From Geomonas oryzisoli (GTDB lineage: Bacteria > Desulfobacterota > Desulfuromonadia > Geobacterales > Geobacteraceae), in NCBI RefSeq assembly GCF_018986915.1, contig NZ_CP076723.1:2327501-2391500 (forward strand): DNA of 64,000 nt. Direction: 5' to 3'. The notes under the pieces are model-generated. The model did no database searches, had not been told where the DNA came from, and saw nothing but the letters and a program-made list of their open reading frames with translations. Both the position numbers and the translations under genes were made by a program. Below are positions 8,362-16,282 of this stretch, piece after piece (within the stretch, counting starts at the first letter, position 1; every line of letters begins with the position of its first letter).

Positions 8362-8412
8362 TTATCACGCATCATGCTGTTGTTGTGAACGATGCTTTGT
8401 TACCGCGTCGTA

Positions 8413-9390
8413 TCAGACATAGATATCCTCCCAGACTTCGCCGTCCTCCGGCCAGGGGGATTCCTCCGCGAAACGGACGCTTTCTTCGACTTGGGCGAGG
8501 CAGCGCTTGGCGATCTCGTCGAGTCGTTCCTGGGTCGCGATCCCCTCTTCCAGAAGCCTGCGCGACAGGTTGGGGATCGGGTCGCGGCTTTTCCAGACGT
8601 CGGTTTCCGAGGAACTGCGGTACTTCGCGGGATCCGACATGGAGTGCCCGCGGAAGCGGTAGGTGACCGCCTCGATGAAGTACGGGCGCTGGCGCTCCCT
8701 CACCCACTCGGCGGCCCGCTTGGTGGCTTGGTACATGGCGATGACATCCATCCCGTCGACCTTCTCGCTGGGGATATCGTAGCCACAGGTGCGCCGGTGC
8801 AGCGCCGCCTGAGCCGAGGCCCGATGCACCTCGGTCCCGATGCCGTAGAAGTTGTTCTCGCAGACGAACAGTACCGGCAGATCCCAAAGGCGCGCCCAGT
8901 TCAGCGACTCGTGGAAGGTCCCCTGGTTCATGGAGCCGTCGCCGAAGAAGCAAGCCGTGACGCGGTCCTCCTCGAGTAGCTGGCTCCCCCAGGCGAGCCC
9001 GGTGGCGATGGGGAACTGACCGCCTACGATGGCATAGCCCCCCATGAAATTGAGCTGCGGCGCGAAGAGATGCATGGAGCCCCCCTTCCCCTTGCAAAGC
9101 CCGGTCGCCTTGCCGAAGAGTTCCGCCATCACCTTCTTGGGATCGGCGCCTCTGACGATGGCCTGGGCATGGTCGCGGTAGGCGGAAAGAATGTAGTCCT
9201 TTTGCTGCAGACCGGCGGTGCAGCCGACCGCTACCGCCTCCTGCCCGGTGTACAGGTGCAAAAAGCCGGTGATGTGCCCCTTCGAATACTGCTCGGCGCA
9301 GCTCTCTTCGAACTCGCGGCAGAGCACCATCTGCTCGTAGAAGCCGATCAGTTCCTCCTCCGAGAGCAGCTCTTTCAGAGTCTCAGCCAT
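8413..9390 (-). CDS. pdhA: Pyruvate dehydrogenase E1 component, alpha subunit
   Basis: The alpha chain of the thiamine-diphosphate E1. The 325-residue protein has the N-terminal FLHLYTGQEAVAVG segment, the ThDP-binding motif starting GDGSMNQGTFHES and closing with CENN, and the phosphorylation-loop-like region YRFRGHSMSDPAKYRS. All are typical of PdhA/AcoA. The start at 9390 follows GGAGGAG and overlaps the aconitase stop by 8 bp, so acn and pdhA are coupled. The cognate beta subunit and E2 lie beyond the opposite-strand rhodanese/chemoreceptor cassette. Confidence 0.92.
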   Translation of the reverse strand: MAETLKELLSEEELIGFYEQMVLCREFEESCAEQYSKGHITGFLHLYTGQEAVAVGCTAGLQQKDYILSAYRDHAQAIVRGADPKKVMAELFGKATGLCKGKGGSMHLFAPQLNFMGGYAIVGGQFPIATGLAWGSQLLEEDRVTACFFGDGSMNQGTFHESLNWARLWDLPVLFVCENNFYGIGTEVHRASAQAALHRRTCGYDIPSEKVDGMDVIAMYQATKRAAEWVRERQRPYFIEAVTYRFRGHSMSDPAKYRSSSETDVWKSRDPIPNLSRRLLEEGIATQERLDEIAKRCLAQVEESVRFAEESPWPEDGEVWEDIYV

Positions 9391-11320
9391 GATTCTCCTC
9401 CTTTACCGAATTAAGCAGCCCCCCCGCCACCAGCTCGCGGCGCTCGCGTTCCGAGGCGTGCAACAAAGTCACGATCTCGGCCCCGTTGACCCGGATCGGG
9501 ATCTCGGTGGCCCCGTTCAGGGTGAGTTCCCGCACCCCCGGGATGGTGATGCGGTCACCCTGCCGGATCCGGTCGTAATCGGCAGGATCCTTGAATACCA
9601 GCGGCAGGATGCCGAAGTTGATCAGGTTGGAACGGTGGATCCTGGCGAAACTCTTGGCGAGCTTCACCCTGATGCCGAGGTAGCGCGGCGCCAGCGCCGC
9701 GTGCTCCCGCGAAGAACCCTGGCCGTAGTTTTCACCTCCCACCACCGCGCCGTCCCCTTTTTCGGCCGCCCGCACCGCGAACTCCGGGTCCGCCTGCTCG
9801 AACACGAACTTGCTGATGGCGGGGATGTTGCTGCGAAACGGGAGCACCTTGTTCCCCGCCGGCATGATGGTGTCGGTGGAGATGTTGTCCCCCACCTTGA
9901 TGATCACCTCCACGTCGAGCTGGTCCGGAAGCGCCGGAAACTCAGGGAACGGGACGATGTTGGGGCCGGTCACGATCTCGACCGGGCCGCCGTCCTTAGG
10001 AGGCACCTGGATGCCGGAATCGTCCACGAGGTAGCTGTCCGGGTTCTTCACCTCGGGCCAGGGCAGGAGCTCGGAGAGCTTGCGCGGGTCGGTTACCACG
10101 CCGTAGACGCCGGCCGCGGCCGCGGTCTCCGGGGAGCAGAGGTAGACCCGGTCTTCCTTGGTGCCGCTACGCCCCGGGAAGTTGCGCGGGAACGTCCGCA
10201 GCGAGACCTGATTGGTGCCGGGGGCCTGCCCCATGCCGATGCAGCCGAGGCAACCGGGCTGGTGCACCTGCCCGCCGGCCAAAAGCAGCATCATGAAGCC
10301 GCCGTGGGCCACCACGTTTTCGAGCACCTGGCGGCTGCCGGGGTTGATGTGGAAGGCGAGCCCGGGGGCGATGCGACGCCCCTCGAGGATGCGGCAGACC
10401 GTCATCAGGTCACGGAAGGAGGAGTTGACCGAACTTCCCACGATGACCTGGTCCACCTTGAGCCCTTCGATCTCGGAAACCGGCACCACGTTGTCCGGCG
10501 ACGACGGGCAGGCGATCAACGGCACCACCTGGGAGAGGTCGATTTCGTCGTATTCGTCGTAGCCTGCGTCCGGATCGGGACCAAGCTCGCGCCAGAGCTC
10601 GCCGCGCCCCTGCGCCTTCAGGAAGGCCCTGGTGTTTTCGTCGCTTGGGAACACGGTTGTGGTCGCGCCCAATTCCGCCCCCATGTTGCCGATAGTGGCG
10701 CGGTCGGTCACCGAAAGGGTGGCGACGCCCGGCCCATAATACTCAATAATCTTTCCCACCCCTCCCTTCACCGTGTGGCGCCTGAGCATCTCGAGGATCA
10801 CGTCCTTGCCCGAGACCCAGGGCTGCAACTGCCCGGTGAGCTTCACCCCCCAGATTTTCGGGCAGGTAAGGTGGAAGGGGTATCCCGCCATGGCGAGCGC
10901 AACGTCCAGCCCGCCCGCCCCGATGGCGAGCTGACCCATGCCAGCGGCCGTCGGGGTGTGCGAATCGGCGCCCAAAAGCGTGGTGCCTGGAACGCCGAAG
11001 CGTTCCAGGTGCACCTGGTGCGAGACGCCGTTGCCCGGTTTCGAGAGATGGACCCCGAACTTCTGCGCGGCGCTGGCAAGAAAGGCGTGGTCGTCGGCGT
11101 TCTTGTTATCGGTCTGCAAAAGGTTGTGGTCGACGTACTGCGTCGCCAGTCCTACCTTGACCCTCGGGATGCCGGTGGCCATGAACTCCAGCATGGCCAT
11201 GGTGCCGGTCGCGTCCTGTAAAAGGGTCTGGTCGATCCGGATGGCGATCTCCCGCCCCGGCACCAGTTCCCCTTCCACCAGGTGTTCCTTCAGTATCTTT
11301 CTAGCCAGATTGTCTCCCAT
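9383..11320 (-). CDS. Aconitate hydratase, short (Aquifex-type) form
   Basis: Interconverts citrate and isocitrate in the TCA cycle. The 645-residue length and domain order (three-part Fe-S region followed by a C-terminal swivel domain with GSSREHAAL) match the short bacterial aconitase / isopropylmalate-isomerase-like group. Two expected cluster ligands are seen, C357 and C360 in GCLGCIGMG. At the third position, where aconitases have GSCTNSS, this protein reads GSSVNSS (Ser297). ATG at 11320 is chosen over the longer frame because GGGAGG stands 5 bases before it. It is coupled to pdhA by overlap. A related hydro-lyase function is possible given the ligand change. Confidence 0.82.
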   Translation of the reverse strand: MGDNLARKILKEHLVEGELVPGREIAIRIDQTLLQDATGTMAMLEFMATGIPRVKVGLATQYVDHNLLQTDNKNADDHAFLASAAQKFGVHLSKPGNGVSHQVHLERFGVPGTTLLGADSHTPTAAGMGQLAIGAGGLDVALAMAGYPFHLTCPKIWGVKLTGQLQPWVSGKDVILEMLRRHTVKGGVGKIIEYYGPGVATLSVTDRATIGNMGAELGATTTVFPSDENTRAFLKAQGRGELWRELGPDPDAGYDEYDEIDLSQVVPLIACPSSPDNVVPVSEIEGLKVDQVIVGSSVNSSFRDLMTVCRILEGRRIAPGLAFHINPGSRQVLENVVAHGGFMMLLLAGGQVHQPGCLGCIGMGQAPGTNQVSLRTFPRNFPGRSGTKEDRVYLCSPETAAAAGVYGVVTDPRKLSELLPWPEVKNPDSYLVDDSGIQVPPKDGGPVEIVTGPNIVPFPEFPALPDQLDVEVIIKVGDNISTDTIMPAGNKVLPFRSNIPAISKFVFEQADPEFAVRAAEKGDGAVVGGENYGQGSSREHAALAPRYLGIRVKLAKSFARIHRSNLINFGILPLVFKDPADYDRIRQGDRITIPGVRELTLNGATEIPIRVNGAEIVTLLHASERERRELVAGGLLNSVKEENHG

Positions 11321-11353
11321 CGTAGCCTCCCAAACCGCGGTCATGCCGCGGCA

Positions 11354-11707
11354 TCAGCCGATGCCGGAGTCTTCCAGGAGTTCCTTCAGTACAACCGCGT
11401 TGTTGTGTTCTTCGTCCTTTGCCGCGTAGAGCAGGGTCAGGGTGCCGCGGGCGGCGAGCTCCGCAAGATCCTTCAGCAACGCCCCCTGCCCTGCCAGTTC
11501 CTTGCAGTAACGCTCCCGAAACTCCAGCCATTTCTCGGGATCGTGACCGAACCAGCGGCGCAATTGGTCCGAGGGAGCAAGCTCCTTGTCCCAGCGGTCC
11601 AACTGCGCCTTGTCCTTGGACAACCCACGGGGCCAGAGCCGGTCCACCAGCACGCGCACCCCGTCCTGCGCTGCCGGCTCGTCGTATATCCTCTTTAGCC
11701 GTACCAT
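11354..11707 (-). CDS. DUF488 family protein (YeaO-like)
   Basis: A 117-residue soluble protein of the DUF488 family. Family features seen are the RIYDEP start, the VLVDRLWPRGLSK block (about 19-31), the WFGHDPEKW block (about 52-60) and a C-terminal YAAKDEEHNNA segment. No biochemical role is established for the family. It starts 3 bp after the stop of the SRPBCC-DUF302 gene and ends 33 bp before aconitase, so it may belong to the same transcript. Confidence 0.9.
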   Translation of the reverse strand: MVRLKRIYDEPAAQDGVRVLVDRLWPRGLSKDKAQLDRWDKELAPSDQLRRWFGHDPEKWLEFRERYCKELAGQGALLKDLAELAARGTLTLLYAAKDEEHNNAVVLKELLEDSGIG

Positions 11708-11710
11708 TAT

Positions 11711-12568
11711 TCAGCTCGCTACCGGGTGCAGCCCCGCCATAACCCGCTGCAGGCTCTGCTTGACCGTGACCGAGAGCTCGTTCAACTGGCTGTTTCCCAC
11801 GAGGGAAAGCCCCGCGACCGGATCCATCACCATCACCACGGTGCGTGACTCACTCACCGAGTAGACCGCCACGTTGCACGGCAGCAGCGTACCGATGTTG
11901 ATCTCAACCCCGAAGGCCTGGTAGGCCAAACCCGGGTTGCAGGCCCCGAGGATGTGGTAGTTGCGGAAGTCCTTATCGAGCTTTTCCTTGAACTTTTGCT
12001 TCACGTCGATCTCGAACAGGACCCCGAATCCCTCCCTTTGCAGTTCCTGGTGTACTCTGGGCAGTGCATCGGCAAAGGGAAGCGCCATGGTAATGCCGAA
12101 GGCGTACAGGGTGGTCAAGGGTTTCGCCTCCTGCGCATCGAGTGTTTCCGCTTTTTCTTTCAAGCTGATCACCTCTCTTTGGATCTGCTCCGGCAGGTCG
12201 CTGCGGATCATACGCTCGGCCTGGTCGTCTTTGGGCACCCACTCGACCTCGATGGTCAGCACCTGCGGAGCCACCGGACTTTGCACCGAAGAGGGCACCA
12301 CCCGGTTCACTACCCGGCCGGTAAAGAGCGGATGTTCCAGGAGAAAATAGCGCACCTCGCCGTGAGTCTTGTCGAGAACGACCTTCTCCGTGATCAGGAT
12401 ACCCTCCCCCCTAATCTCGCGCAGCAGCCCATTACCGTAATGCTGCAGGGTGCGCGACTGCGTCACCCCCGGCAGGTAGGAATGCGGCTGTTCCACCTTT
12501 TCTATAAGAAGGTTCCACACGGTATCAAGCGCAGCATGTACTTCGCAGCTATGAGAGATCTTGCGCAT
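11711..12568 (-). CDS. SRPBCC (DUF1857-like) - DUF302 fusion protein
   Basis: A 285-residue protein that looks like two known families joined. The N-terminal half (about 1-150) resembles SRPBCC/DUF1857 ligand-pocket proteins (HSCEVHAALDTVWNLLIEKVE, YLPGVTQSRTL). The C-terminal half (about 160-285) resembles DUF302 (FGVLFEIDVKQKFKEKL, YHILGACNPGLAYQAF, LLPCNVAVYS). The start at 12568 is chosen because GGGAGGTG precedes it; the longer frame to 12607 lacks such a site. There is no signal peptide. It forms a pair with the DUF488 gene. The function is not known. Confidence 0.75.
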   Translation of the reverse strand: MRKISHSCEVHAALDTVWNLLIEKVEQPHSYLPGVTQSRTLQHYGNGLLREIRGEGILITEKVVLDKTHGEVRYFLLEHPLFTGRVVNRVVPSSVQSPVAPQVLTIEVEWVPKDDQAERMIRSDLPEQIQREVISLKEKAETLDAQEAKPLTTLYAFGITMALPFADALPRVHQELQREGFGVLFEIDVKQKFKEKLDKDFRNYHILGACNPGLAYQAFGVEINIGTLLPCNVAVYSVSESRTVVMVMDPVAGLSLVGNSQLNELSVTVKQSLQRVMAGLHPVAS

Positions 12569-12853
12569 GGCGTGCACCTCCCGCTCGCTTTGCCCCGGAG
12601 GGCTCATTAGTTATTGTATTCCTCCGACGAAACAACTGGAATACTTTACCCGATTGTCGAGGGGCAGCAACGACCGTTCGAGGGATTTTCATGGGAAAAC
12701 GGCTGAGAAATAAAGCCCTCTCACTGCGCGTCGCCGATAGAGGGAGCACAGGTGACGCGCCAGCGGAACGAGGAAAGCTACGGCTTGTGTTAGGGGGCGA
12801 TCTCCATTAAGATAACGCGCGCAACAGCGCGACTAGCCTCAGGAGGATTGGAA

Positions 12854-13609
12854 ATGGAAAAGTGTGCCCTCATTACGGGAGCATCGTCGGGAATTGGCGC
12901 CGCCTGCGCGCGGGCGCTGCCTGAGTTGGGCTGGAAACTGGTGCTGACGGCCCGCCGCGAGGATAAGCTGCGCGCGCTCCAGCAGGAACTTGCCGGGAAG
13001 ACGAAGGTACATACCGTGGTGCTGGACGTGCGGGACGGCGCTGCCGTGGCCGCCGCCTGTGCCGGGCTGCCGCCGGAATTCGCCGTGGTGGACCTTTTGG
13101 TCAACAACGCAGGGCTCGCCTTGGGTCTGGAACCGGCACACCAGGCATCGCTTCAGGACTGGGAGACCATGGTGGACACCAACATCAAGGGGGTGATGTA
13201 CTGCACCCGCGCCATCCTCCCCGGCATGGTGGCGAGAAACCGCGGCCACGTGGTCAACATCGGCTCGGTGGCCGGAAGCTGGCCCTACCCCGGCGGCAAC
13301 GTCTACGGCGCCACCAAGGCCTTCGTGCAGCAGTTTTCCCGGAACCTGCGCGCCGATCTTTTGGGAACGGCCGTGCGGGTCACCAACATCGAGCCGGGCA
13401 TGGCGGAGACCGAGTTCTCCAAGGTCCGCTTCAAGGGAGAGGACGAAAAGGCGCAGCGGGTCTACACCGGAACCGAACCGCTGCGGGCGGAGGATATCGC
13501 CGATATCGTCGCCTGGGTGGCCTCGGTCCCGGCGCGGGTCAACATCAACAACGTCGAGGTGATGTCGGTCAACCAGGCCTGGGGGCCGCTGGCGGTACAT
13601 CGCTCTTAA
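12854..13609 (+). CDS. Short-chain dehydrogenase/reductase (YdfG-like)
   Basis: A 251-residue classical SDR. The Rossmann motif TGASSGIGAACA is at residues about 7-18, followed by NNAG, a catalytic Ser in NIGSVAGSW, and YGATKAF with the YxxxK pair. The NLRADLLGTAVRVTNIEPGM segment is like the YdfG/3-hydroxy acid dehydrogenase branch, so an NADP-dependent hydroxy-acid dehydrogenase role is likely but not proven. ATG 12854 is chosen over TTG 12848 because AGGAGG ends 7 bases before it. It is transcribed divergently from the SRPBCC-DUF302 gene. Confidence 0.88.
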   Translation: MEKCALITGASSGIGAACARALPELGWKLVLTARREDKLRALQQELAGKTKVHTVVLDVRDGAAVAAACAGLPPEFAVVDLLVNNAGLALGLEPAHQASLQDWETMVDTNIKGVMYCTRAILPGMVARNRGHVVNIGSVAGSWPYPGGNVYGATKAFVQQFSRNLRADLLGTAVRVTNIEPGMAETEFSKVRFKGEDEKAQRVYTGTEPLRAEDIADIVAWVASVPARVNINNVEVMSVNQAWGPLAVHRS

Positions 13610-13647
13610 ATAGGATCCCACCAGTCCGGCACAACAGGGCTCTTCGG

Positions 13648-13758
13648 TCCCCTCCCCCTCCCTTGACGGGAGGGGGCCGGGGGGTGGGTGAAGTAGCCAT
13701 GAGCGGCAATGATGGCACCCTCCCCCACCCCCTACCCCCCTCCCGCAAGGGGAGGGGG
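13648..13758. repeat. GC-rich inverted repeat (CCCTCCC family), copy 1
   Basis: Two C-rich/G-rich hairpin arms (left loop TTGAC, right loop GCAA) face each other around a roughly 40-bp spacer. Related copies lie at 16172-16212 (partial), 30411-30521 and 55280-55426, all intergenic. Confidence 0.75.
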
Positions 13759-13843
13759 AACCAGATACAACAAAGAAGGGGAGCCCGATATGATCGGTGC
13801 TCCCCTTTCCTGTTCGGAACTCCTGCCCGCTGTGAAGCGAAGG

Positions 13844-14305
13844 CTAGTGATCGCCGTCCCCCCCCGGTGTCTCGCTGTGCCCGCCGTTGCCGTTTCCGTT
13901 CTGGCCGGTGTCCTTCAGGAAGTCGATGAACTCCTTGTCCAGCTTGTTGAAGTGGGAGCGGAGCCATTCGCACATGGCGGTGATGACAGCCACGATCATG
14001 AGTGTGTTGTCCCCCTGCTCGGCGTGCAGCGTTTCCAGGCGCAGCACCTCACGGAAAAAGATCTCGTGCTGCGTCTTGTGAGAGTGGTAGCCGGGATACC
14101 CCGACTCGAGCATCAGCTTCTCCTCGTCCCGGAAATGCCACCGCACGTACTTTTTCAGAAACCACATCAACCTGCCGATCTCGTCGGCGCCCTTCTTTTT
14201 TTTCGCCCCCTTGAGCAGGTCGTCGACCCGGCGCAGCAGCTCCTTGTGCTGCTTGTCCACCGCCTCGCTTCCCGTCGCCATATCCTCATGCCACTGCGTC
14301 AACAT
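13844..14305 (-). CDS. Bacteriohemerythrin
   Basis: A single-domain O2-binding four-helix protein with a non-heme di-iron site. The ligand set can be read directly: H20, H57, E61, H76, H80, H118 and D123. Length is 153 residues, with a Gly/Asn/Asp-rich tail and a His at the C-terminus. The start at 14305 is chosen because AGGAGACGG precedes ATG; the longer frame is basic and lacks family similarity. It lies next to the oxygen-sensitive formate dehydrogenase cluster, where O2 scavenging or sensing would make sense (inference). Confidence 0.92.
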   Translation of the reverse strand: MLTQWHEDMATGSEAVDKQHKELLRRVDDLLKGAKKKKGADEIGRLMWFLKKYVRWHFRDEEKLMLESGYPGYHSHKTQHEIFFREVLRLETLHAEQGDNTLMIVAVITAMCEWLRSHFNKLDKEFIDFLKDTGQNGNGNGGHSETPGGDGDH

Positions 14306-14423
14306 TTCCCGTCTCCTTGACACGCCACGGCGGCTGCAAGCACCACCGATACCGCAGAACCGGTTTCTTGACCGGTTACTTCTCAGATCGGCAGGCACCC
14401 GTCTTTGCTTGAGGACTTTCGTT

Positions 14424-14452
14424 AAAAAAAAAGCCCCGGGATCGCCCAGGGC
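14424..14452 (-). terminator. Rho-independent terminator after tatA
   Basis: On the minus strand GCCC-T-GGG pairs with CCC-G-GGGC around a CGAT loop, followed by nine Ts (14424-14432). Confidence 0.9.
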
Positions 14453-14481
14453 CTTGAAAGTACTGATGTGCCTGCTGAAAT

Positions 14482-14655
14482 TTAGGCTTTTTTCTCCTCG
14501 TTCAGCTGGACCACGTCCTCGCCGGCGGAGGCTTTCTTGAAGTTCTTGATGCTGCTCCCCAGCGCCTGTCCCAACTGGGGAAGCTTGGCGGGGCCGACAA
14601 CCACGAGGGCTATCACGAGCACGATGATCATTTCCGGCATACCGAATCCAAACAT
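14482..14655 (-). CDS. tatA: TatA/TatE-type twin-arginine translocase subunit
   Basis: A 57-residue protein: an N-terminal hydrophobic helix (PEMIIVLVIALVVVGP), the hinge PAKLPQLGQALG with the conserved F/L-G-x-x-K/Q-P pattern, and an amphipathic helix with SSIKNFKKA. This is the minimal TatA/E layout with a shortened tail. It would form the pore for folded Tat substrates. AAGGAG lies 7 bases before ATG at 14655. It sits 72 bp behind fdhD-mobA in a group encoding a Tat-exported formate dehydrogenase, so it may be a dedicated TatA; tatC is not in the window. Confidence 0.92.
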   Translation of the reverse strand: MFGFGMPEMIIVLVIALVVVGPAKLPQLGQALGSSIKNFKKASAGEDVVQLNEEKKA

Positions 14656-14727
14656 TTACCTTCTCCTTTGAACTCCCGCGCCGGGGAGCTGTTGCGTTGA
14701 CGCCTCTTGGTTCAGGCCGCCCTTAGG

Positions 14728-16131
14728 CTAGGCCTGCGCTTTCTGTGCTTGCTCGGCGGCAGGCAGGTTCTCAGTAGTGCCGGTCCTGACCTTGTCGCCG
14801 TTTCTCAACTCGTAGTATTCCTGCGGGGTGTTGATGTTGCTGAAAGAGTCGAACTCAGGATCGAAGCCGGCCACCTCGCTGGCCGGGATCTCGTTCACCT
14901 TCAACTGCGGCAGGATGGAGACGATGCGCCGCTTCCCCTGCTCCAGGCACTGCTCCATGGCGGCCAGGGCACTCTTGTTGTAGAGCGCGTGCAGCGGCTC
15001 GTAGCCGTGCCCGCTTTTCGGGAGCACCAGGTCGCAGTCGCCTCGACGCCCGGCGATGTGCCTGATCAGGGCCGGATCGAGGTGCGGCATGTCGCAGGCT
15101 ACGGTGAAGACGCTCGGGGTGTTAGCCTGGGCGAGACCGGCGTGGATACCTGCCAGGGCACCCATCCCCGGGTAGAGGTCGGCCACCTTGCGGCAGGGCA
15201 GAAACTGGTACTGCTCCGGGGTGTTGGTCACCAAGATCACCTCAGGGAAGATCTCGGAGAGCTCCCGGTAGATGCTCTCGATGAAGCGCCCCCCCTTGTG
15301 CGGCAGAAGAGCCTTGTTGCTCCCCATGCGGCTGGAGGCGCCCCCCGCAAGGATTACGCCGGTGACGCCGGCGATCTTCTCGGGGCCGGAGGTGCTGATG
15401 GCTTCGGCGTGGGTGTAGACCTTGAAACTGTCGGCCCTGACGTAGCCGACCAGGGTGATGCCGGCCTCCTCGGCCATCTTCACCGCCATGTCGGTGGGCG
15501 AGGTGCGCGAGGCGATAAGGTCGATGCCGAGCATGGACGCCTTGGCGACCAGTTCGGTGGAGACGCGCCCCGAGGTGACCAATATGGTTCCAGCCAGCGA
15601 GATCCCCTTCAAGAGGGCCTCTCCGGCAATTCTGTCAATGGTATTGTGGCGGCCGATGTCCTCGGCATGCAACAGCAGCGTGTCGCTGCCGACGCCCGCG
15701 GAGTGCATCCCGCCGTGGTTCTTGTACCCTTCGCACTGCTGCGCCAGCTGGTTCATCAGGGCGAAGATGGTCTCGGGTGCGTGCACCCGGGAGGGGCCGG
15801 ACTTCTCGACCGGCTTGGGCATGTTGAAACTGATCCCGGTGCCACAACCGGAGGTGAGTACCGGCTTGAGACGCTCGGGAAGCTCGCCGCGGATGGTGAC
15901 GCTGGCGGCGCCGAAGTCCTGGCAGATGGCCAGCGCGAGGAAGTCGTCAACCTTGGAGACGAAGCCCTGCAGGCGCAGGAAGCCGGCAACCAGGAAACGC
16001 AGGTCGTGGGGTGAAGCGATTAGGGTCGCCATCTCGCGCCCGTTCACCACCAACTGCAGGGGGTACTCGGTAACCACCCCGCCTTCCAACTGCTCCATGA
16101 CGCCCTTCTTGAAACTGTAAATAGTTGCCAC
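14728..16131 (-). CDS. fdhD: FdhD-MobA fusion protein
   Basis: A 467-residue fusion of two molybdenum-cofactor steps for formate dehydrogenase. Residues about 10-258 are FdhD, the sulfur-transfer protein that takes sulfur from a cysteine desulfurase to bis-MGD. Visible are TSGCGTGISF with the Cys region, GGMHSAGV, EDIGRHNTIDR and TSGRVSTELV. Residues about 265-450 are MobA, the GTP:molybdopterin guanylyltransferase, starting ILAGGASSRMGSNKALL and containing ACDMPHLDP. The last 20 residues are an Ala/Gln-rich tail. It sits between tatA and the formate dehydrogenase genes on the same strand. Both halves look intact. Confidence 0.93.
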   Translation of the reverse strand: MATIYSFKKGVMEQLEGGVVTEYPLQLVVNGREMATLIASPHDLRFLVAGFLRLQGFVSKVDDFLALAICQDFGAASVTIRGELPERLKPVLTSGCGTGISFNMPKPVEKSGPSRVHAPETIFALMNQLAQQCEGYKNHGGMHSAGVGSDTLLLHAEDIGRHNTIDRIAGEALLKGISLAGTILVTSGRVSTELVAKASMLGIDLIASRTSPTDMAVKMAEEAGITLVGYVRADSFKVYTHAEAISTSGPEKIAGVTGVILAGGASSRMGSNKALLPHKGGRFIESIYRELSEIFPEVILVTNTPEQYQFLPCRKVADLYPGMGALAGIHAGLAQANTPSVFTVACDMPHLDPALIRHIAGRRGDCDLVLPKSGHGYEPLHALYNKSALAAMEQCLEQGKRRIVSILPQLKVNEIPASEVAGFDPEFDSFSNINTPQEYYELRNGDKVRTGTTENLPAAEQAQKAQA

Positions 16132-16171
16132 CTGCGGACTCCTTGAATCTGATCTGGCTTGAGCTCTTGCC

Positions 16172-16212
16172 GTCCCCCGCCCTGCCCCTCCCCCGCCTGC
16201 GCGGGAGAGGGG
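16172..16212. repeat. GC-rich inverted repeat (CCCTCCC family), partial copy
   Basis: A single CCCCTCCCCC...GGGAGAGGGGA arm in the gap between fdhD-mobA and the NrfD-type gene; similar to the copies at 13648, 30411 and 55280. Confidence 0.55.
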
Positions 16213-16282
16213 ACTTCGGGAGGGTTTCCTCGTACTTCTAAGCTTTTACTGCGAAAGATTCAAACTGTTGCTGCAACTTCCG

